From assembly GCA_003138855.1 (NCBI GenBank), contig PLHF01000129.1, forward strand, positions 1,549-65,548: a stretch of DNA of 64,000 nt. The letters run 5' to 3'. Shown here piece after piece: positions 60,131 through 64,000 of the stretch. Each line of letters begins with the position of its first letter. Positions within the stretch are counted from its first letter, which is position 1. Origin of the DNA: Acidimicrobiaceae bacterium (lineage in GTDB: Bacteria; Actinomycetota; Acidimicrobiia; Acidimicrobiales; RAAP-2). The notes under the pieces are model-generated. The model was not told the DNA's origin, did no database searches, and worked only from the letters and a program-made list of their open reading frames with translations. A program made the translations under genes and the position numbers.

Positions 60131-60921
60131 CACGTCCGCCGGTGGCCCGGCTCGCCCGCGCCCGGCACACGCGGCGCCCGCTGCTCCCAGTTGATGCGGG
60201 CATCGGCGTGGCGGCGGTAGTCGGGCACCAGGTCCCCCGGAGCCGGCGCCTCCGCTCCGCGTGCCAGCCGCTCGAGCGCCAGCCGGCCCAGGGCCAGCGG
60301 TGGCGGGGCGGAGAGCTCGGCGGCCAGGTCGAGGTCGAGCGAGGGATGCCCGGACAGCAGCTGGCGGTAGCGGACGGCGCCGTCCCCCACCACCACCACC
60401 GGGCCGGCCTCGGCGGCGATGCCGACCAGCCAGTCGACCAGCGTTGCAGGGTCGATCGGCTCCAACCGGTCGTCCCGGACCGACGCCGGGTCGATCGGTC
60501 CGGAAGCCGCCGGCCACCGATCGAAGCGGAAGGCGGCGGCGAACACCTCGCCGCGCCGGGCGTCCACCACCGACACCACCCGCCGGGCAGGCTCGGTGCC
60601 GCAGCGCCCGTGGGCTGCCGCCGCCAGCACGTCGAGACTGCTGACCCCGAGGACGCCGAGACCGAGGGCCTGACCCAGCGCTTTGGCCGTCGCCACCCCG
60701 ACCCGGAGGCCGGTGAACAGGCCGGGGCCTCTGTCGACGGCAAGGGCGTCGATGTCCCCGATGGTGCACCCCGACACGGCGCAGACCTCGGCGATGGCCG
60801 GCGCCAGAAGCTCGGCGTGCGCCCGGCCCCCGAGGTGGACCCGCTCCGCCTCCCCGGCGTCGTCGCGGATGAGGGCGACGCCCACCATGTCGGTGGCCGA
60901 TTCGATGGCCAGCAGCGTCAC
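60130..60921 (-). CDS. tsaB: tRNA threonylcarbamoyladenosine biosynthesis protein TsaB
   Basis: LLAIESATDMVGVALI, AVDRGPGLFTGLRVGVATAKALGQAL. Confidence 0.93.
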   Translation of the reverse strand: MTLLAIESATDMVGVALIRDDAGEAERVHLGGRAHAELLAPAIAEVCAVSGCTIGDIDALAVDRGPGLFTGLRVGVATAKALGQALGLGVLGVSSLDVLAAAAHGRCGTEPARRVVSVVDARRGEVFAAAFRFDRWPAASGPIDPASVRDDRLEPIDPATLVDWLVGIAAEAGPVVVVGDGAVRYRQLLSGHPSLDLDLAAELSAPPPLALGRLALERLARGAEAPAPGDLVPDYRRHADARINWEQRAPRVPGAGEPGHRRT

Positions 60922-60937
60922 CGGGGCACCCGCGCCG

Positions 60938-61480
60938 TCACCCGTCCACCAGCCACTGCCCCAGTGCCGCCCGCAATGCCGGCCAGCGCTCGGACCACGA
61001 ACCCTCCGGTGACGTGAACGTGATCACCCGGCGGTCGTCGTCGTCGGCCACCGCCAGGCGCACCGAGAGCGACCCCCGACCGAGGACGGGCTCGGCGACA
61101 TCCCCCCACTCCACCAGGGCCACGCCCTCGTCCTCGACCTGTTCGCCCAGCCCCAGGTCGGCGATCTCCTGCAGGGTGCCGAGGCGGTAGACGTCGGCGT
61201 GCAGGAGCGTGCGCACCCCGCCCTGAGGCGGCCCGGTCGACCGGGGCCCGACCGGGTACTGGCGCACCAGGGTGAAGGTGGGGCTGGTCATCGGCTCGGT
61301 GATGCCCAGGCCGGCGCCGAACCCCTGAGCGAAGGTGGTCTTCCCCGCACCGAGGTCCCCTGCCAGCAGCAGGACGTCCCCGGAGGCGCACAGGGGGGCC
61401 AGGGCCCGGGCCAGCGCACGGGTCTGCTCGGCGCTGTTGGTCACAGCCACCAGTCGGAGGGTCACGGGCAGAGGCGTCAT
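60938..61480 (-). CDS. tsaE: tRNA threonylcarbamoyladenosine biosynthesis ATPase TsaE
   Basis: LLLAGDLGAGKTTFAQGFGAGLGI, TSPTFTLVRQYP, VALVEWGDVAEP. Confidence 0.95.
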   Translation of the reverse strand: MTPLPVTLRLVAVTNSAEQTRALARALAPLCASGDVLLLAGDLGAGKTTFAQGFGAGLGITEPMTSPTFTLVRQYPVGPRSTGPPQGGVRTLLHADVYRLGTLQEIADLGLGEQVEDEGVALVEWGDVAEPVLGRGSLSVRLAVADDDDRRVITFTSPEGSWSERWPALRAALGQWLVDG

Positions 61481-62043
61481 CCCCACCCCACCAACTGCTT
61501 GGCCCGGATCAGGTCGGCCCGCATCTCGGCGACGACCACGCCTCCCGAGCGGAGGGCGGCGGCCGGATGGTAGGTGGGCACCAGATGCCAGTCGCCCACC
61601 GGGTAGGACCTGCCCCGGACCTTGGTGATCCCGAGGTCGGTCCCGAGCAACAGCCGGGTGGAGAAGTTCCCCAGGGTCACCACCACCTTGGGGCGGATCA
61701 GACGGAGCTGGGCCTCGAGATAGGGCCGGCAGGCGGCGATCTCGTCGGCCTTCGGGTCGCGGTTGTCGGGAGGCCGGCACTTGACCACGTTGGCGATGTA
61801 GCAACGTTCCCGTCCGACGCCGAGCTCCTCGTGCAGCAGGCGGTCGAGCAGCTTGCCCGAGCGGCCCACGAACGGCTCGCCCCGGAGGTCCTCGTCGCGG
61901 CCGGGTGCCTCACCGACGAACATCAGGTCGGCCTCGGGGTCGCCGACGCCGAACACCACCTGGGTGCGGTGGGCGGCCAACGGGCAGCGCGTGCATCCGG
62001 CCGCCTCCCGGGCGAGGTCGGCCAATTCGGTGCCCGGTGCCAC
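61477..62043 (-). CDS. Family 4-type uracil-DNA glycosylase (4Fe-4S)
   Basis: [73 protein letters not shown]. Confidence 0.94.
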   Translation of the reverse strand: MAPGTELADLAREAAGCTRCPLAAHRTQVVFGVGDPEADLMFVGEAPGRDEDLRGEPFVGRSGKLLDRLLHEELGVGRERCYIANVVKCRPPDNRDPKADEIAACRPYLEAQLRLIRPKVVVTLGNFSTRLLLGTDLGITKVRGRSYPVGDWHLVPTYHPAAALRSGGVVVAEMRADLIRAKQLVGWG

Positions 62044-62118
62044 GGCCGCATGGTACTGCCCGGCACGCGGGGCAGGCCGCTGCCGCGCGCCGGCGCCCCC
62101 GGGAACGGTGAGCCGACC

Positions 62119-63312
62119 TCAGCTCGGGCGGTCGGCCCTTCCTGCGCCTGCGCCCCTCACCAGGCGCGGCACCCGGGGCCCGATGTCGCACAACACCTCG
62201 TAGCTGATGGTGCCGAGCAGCTCCGCCCACTCGTCCGCCGTGATCTCCTCGGAACCCTGGCGGCCGAGCAGGACCACCTCGTCGCCGACCTCCACCGGCG
62301 CGCCTCCGACCGGACCGCAGTCCACCACGATCTGGTCCATGGTCACCACGCCGGCCAGGGGACGGCGGACGCCCCCGATCAGGACCTCCCCGCCCTCGTC
62401 GAAGAGGCGGCGGGGCACGCCGTCGGCATAGCCGATCGGCGCGGTGGCCACCGTGGAGCGTTCCGCCAGCGGCCGCCGCCGGCCGTAGGAGAGCCGCTCG
62501 CCGGCGTCAAGGTCGCGGACGAAGGTGACCCGGGTGCGGAGGGAGAGTACCGGCTCGAGCCGCTGACCGCCGGTAGCGGCGGCGAGCTCCTCGGCCAGTG
62601 CCGGGGTGGGGGCGACCCCGTAGAGGGCGATGCCGCAACGGACCAGGTCCCGGCGTGCTGCGGCCACGCCGATGGTGCCCGCCGAGTTGGCCACGTGGGT
62701 GATCGGTGGTCGGAGCCCGGCGCCATCCAGGCGGTCGAGCGCGGACTCGAACCGCTCGAGCTGCAGAGCGGTGAACTCGCGGTCGGTCGGGCCTGCCCCG
62801 TCGGCCACCGCCAGATGGGTCCACGCCGCACCCAGCCGGAGTGCCGGGTCGTCGGCGATCATCCGGGCCAGGGGGACCACGTCCGCCGGGTCGGCCCCGA
62901 CACGGTGCATGCCGGTGTCCACCTTGAGGTGGACACCGACCGGGGGGGAGCCGTCGGCCCCGACCACCGTGCCGAGTGCCCGGACACCGCTCCTCGTGTA
63001 CAGCGTCGGGACCAGCCGGCGGGCCACCGCCTCGGACATCGCCTCGACCGGGGGCTCGGACAGCAGGAGGATCGGCGTCTCGATGCCGGCCTCCCGAAGG
63101 GCCACCCCCTCCTCCACCAGGGCCACGGCCAGCCAGGACGCGCCGCCGGCCAGGGCGGCCCGGGCCACCGGCAGGGCCCCGTGCCCGTAGCCGTCGGCCT
63201 TCACCACCGCGCACAGGGCGGCCGGACCGGCCACCGCGCAGAGGACCGAAGCGTTGTGCTCCACGGCATCGAGGTCGATGTCGGCCCACACCGGCCGCCA
63301 CCGGTCAGCCAC
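62119..63312 (-). CDS. alr: Alanine racemase
   Basis: [52 protein letters not shown]. Confidence 0.95.
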   Translation of the reverse strand: MADRWRPVWADIDLDAVEHNASVLCAVAGPAALCAVVKADGYGHGALPVARAALAGGASWLAVALVEEGVALREAGIETPILLLSEPPVEAMSEAVARRLVPTLYTRSGVRALGTVVGADGSPPVGVHLKVDTGMHRVGADPADVVPLARMIADDPALRLGAAWTHLAVADGAGPTDREFTALQLERFESALDRLDGAGLRPPITHVANSAGTIGVAAARRDLVRCGIALYGVAPTPALAEELAAATGGQRLEPVLSLRTRVTFVRDLDAGERLSYGRRRPLAERSTVATAPIGYADGVPRRLFDEGGEVLIGGVRRPLAGVVTMDQIVVDCGPVGGAPVEVGDEVVLLGRQGSEEITADEWAELLGTISYEVLCDIGPRVPRLVRGAGAGRADRPS

Positions 63313-64000
63313 GTCGACCCTCCCGCCCGCCCGGCGAAGGTCGGAGCCCTGACAGCACCAGGGCCACCAGGTCGGGGAGATCACCGGCCACCAGGCCCTC
63401 GGCGGGTCCCCGGGCCCCGGCCCGGCCGTGGACGTGGGCGGCGAGGGCCGCCGCCTCGAGCGGAGCAACCCCTCGGGCGATCGTCGCCCCGATGAGGCCG
63501 GTCAGGACGTCACCGGTGCCCGCCGTGGCCAGCGCGGTGGTCCCGGCCATACCCAGGAGCACCCGGCCGGACGGGTCGGCCACCGCGGTGGTGGGGCCCT
63601 TGACCAGCGCCACGACGCCAGCCGCTCCGGCCAGTCGTCGTGCAGCGGCGATCCGGTCCTCGCCCGGGCGATCGCCCATCAGCCGCCCGTACTCCCCGTC
63701 GTGCGGGGTCAGGACCACGGTCGACCGTGCGGCGGGCGCGGAGGCACCGTCCACCCTCCCGAGGGCGAAGAGTCCGTCGGCGTCGACCACGACCGGCACC
63801 GGCGACTCGGCCACCAGCCGCCGCACCTCGCCGGCCGACGACGCACTACGCCCGAGGCCCGGGCCGATCACTACTGCCGCGCACCGCGAGGCGACCTCGA
63901 GGGCGTCGGCCGACCATTCCTCGGTGGGAAGCGACACCCCCACCGCCTCGCCGGCCGGGAGGTCCGAGAGGCTGCCACCGGGCACGCCGAGCCGGACCAT
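63305..64000 (-). CDS. ADP-dependent NAD(P)H-hydrate dehydratase (NnrD-like, partial at window end)
   Basis: AVVIGPGLGRS, VVVDADGLFALG, VVLTPHDGEYGRLMG, GTTALATAGTGDVLTGLIGATIARG. Confidence 0.9.
   Translation of the reverse strand: MVRLGVPGGSLSDLPAGEAVGVSLPTEEWSADALEVASRCAAVVIGPGLGRSASSAGEVRRLVAESPVPVVVDADGLFALGRVDGASAPAARSTVVLTPHDGEYGRLMGDRPGEDRIAAARRLAGAAGVVALVKGPTTAVADPSGRVLLGMAGTTALATAGTGDVLTGLIGATIARGVAPLEAAALAAHVHGRAGARGPAEGLVAGDLPDLVALVLSGLRPSPGGREGRRG

Noticed and set aside
61567-63495. 642-aa plus-strand ORF
   Set aside because: Antisense of udg/alr; low-complexity Gly/Arg/His composition

Overview
High-GC actinobacterial chromosomal segment, Acidimicrobiia-like by gene content (inference; no rRNA marker present). 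It is densely packed with mostly housekeeping genes. I see no tRNA, rRNA, CRISPR array, transposase or integrase.

Left to right: UPF0182 (partial), DivIVA-domain protein, PDZ/S16 protease, HEAT protein, MreB, PDZ-S1C pseudoprotease-like protein, DUF2342-like zincin, HtrA, two WhiB-like regulators flanking an ftcD-like gene, VWA/AAA+ pair, sdhCAB, CorA, ArsB-like transporter, bioB, an aminotransferase-SCP2-APC operon, mdh, icd, a one-carbon gene run (purN-purH-folD-cupin-membrane protein-metF), sucCD, a ubiA-dprE1-dprE2 cluster, ppk2, guaB3-guaA-pcrA, groESL, and nnrD-alr-udg-tsaE-tsaB-rimI-tsaD.

Most interesting signals:
(1) a long, nearly continuous hairpin of about 35 bp upstream of purN, with a competing 8-nt copy of one arm just before the start codon;
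(2) a tandem pair of CIRCE-like operators bracketing the groES promoter;
(3) a DivIVA-domain protein with a phage Mu gpF-like Cys/His C-terminus;
(4) two adjacent proteins that look like catalytically degenerate proteases;
(5) a DPA-type arabinose-donor cluster whose DprE1 has Ala where the benzothiazinone-target Cys is expected;
(6) several perfect intergenic inverted repeats.
All family assignments are by motif recognition only; no database search was run.
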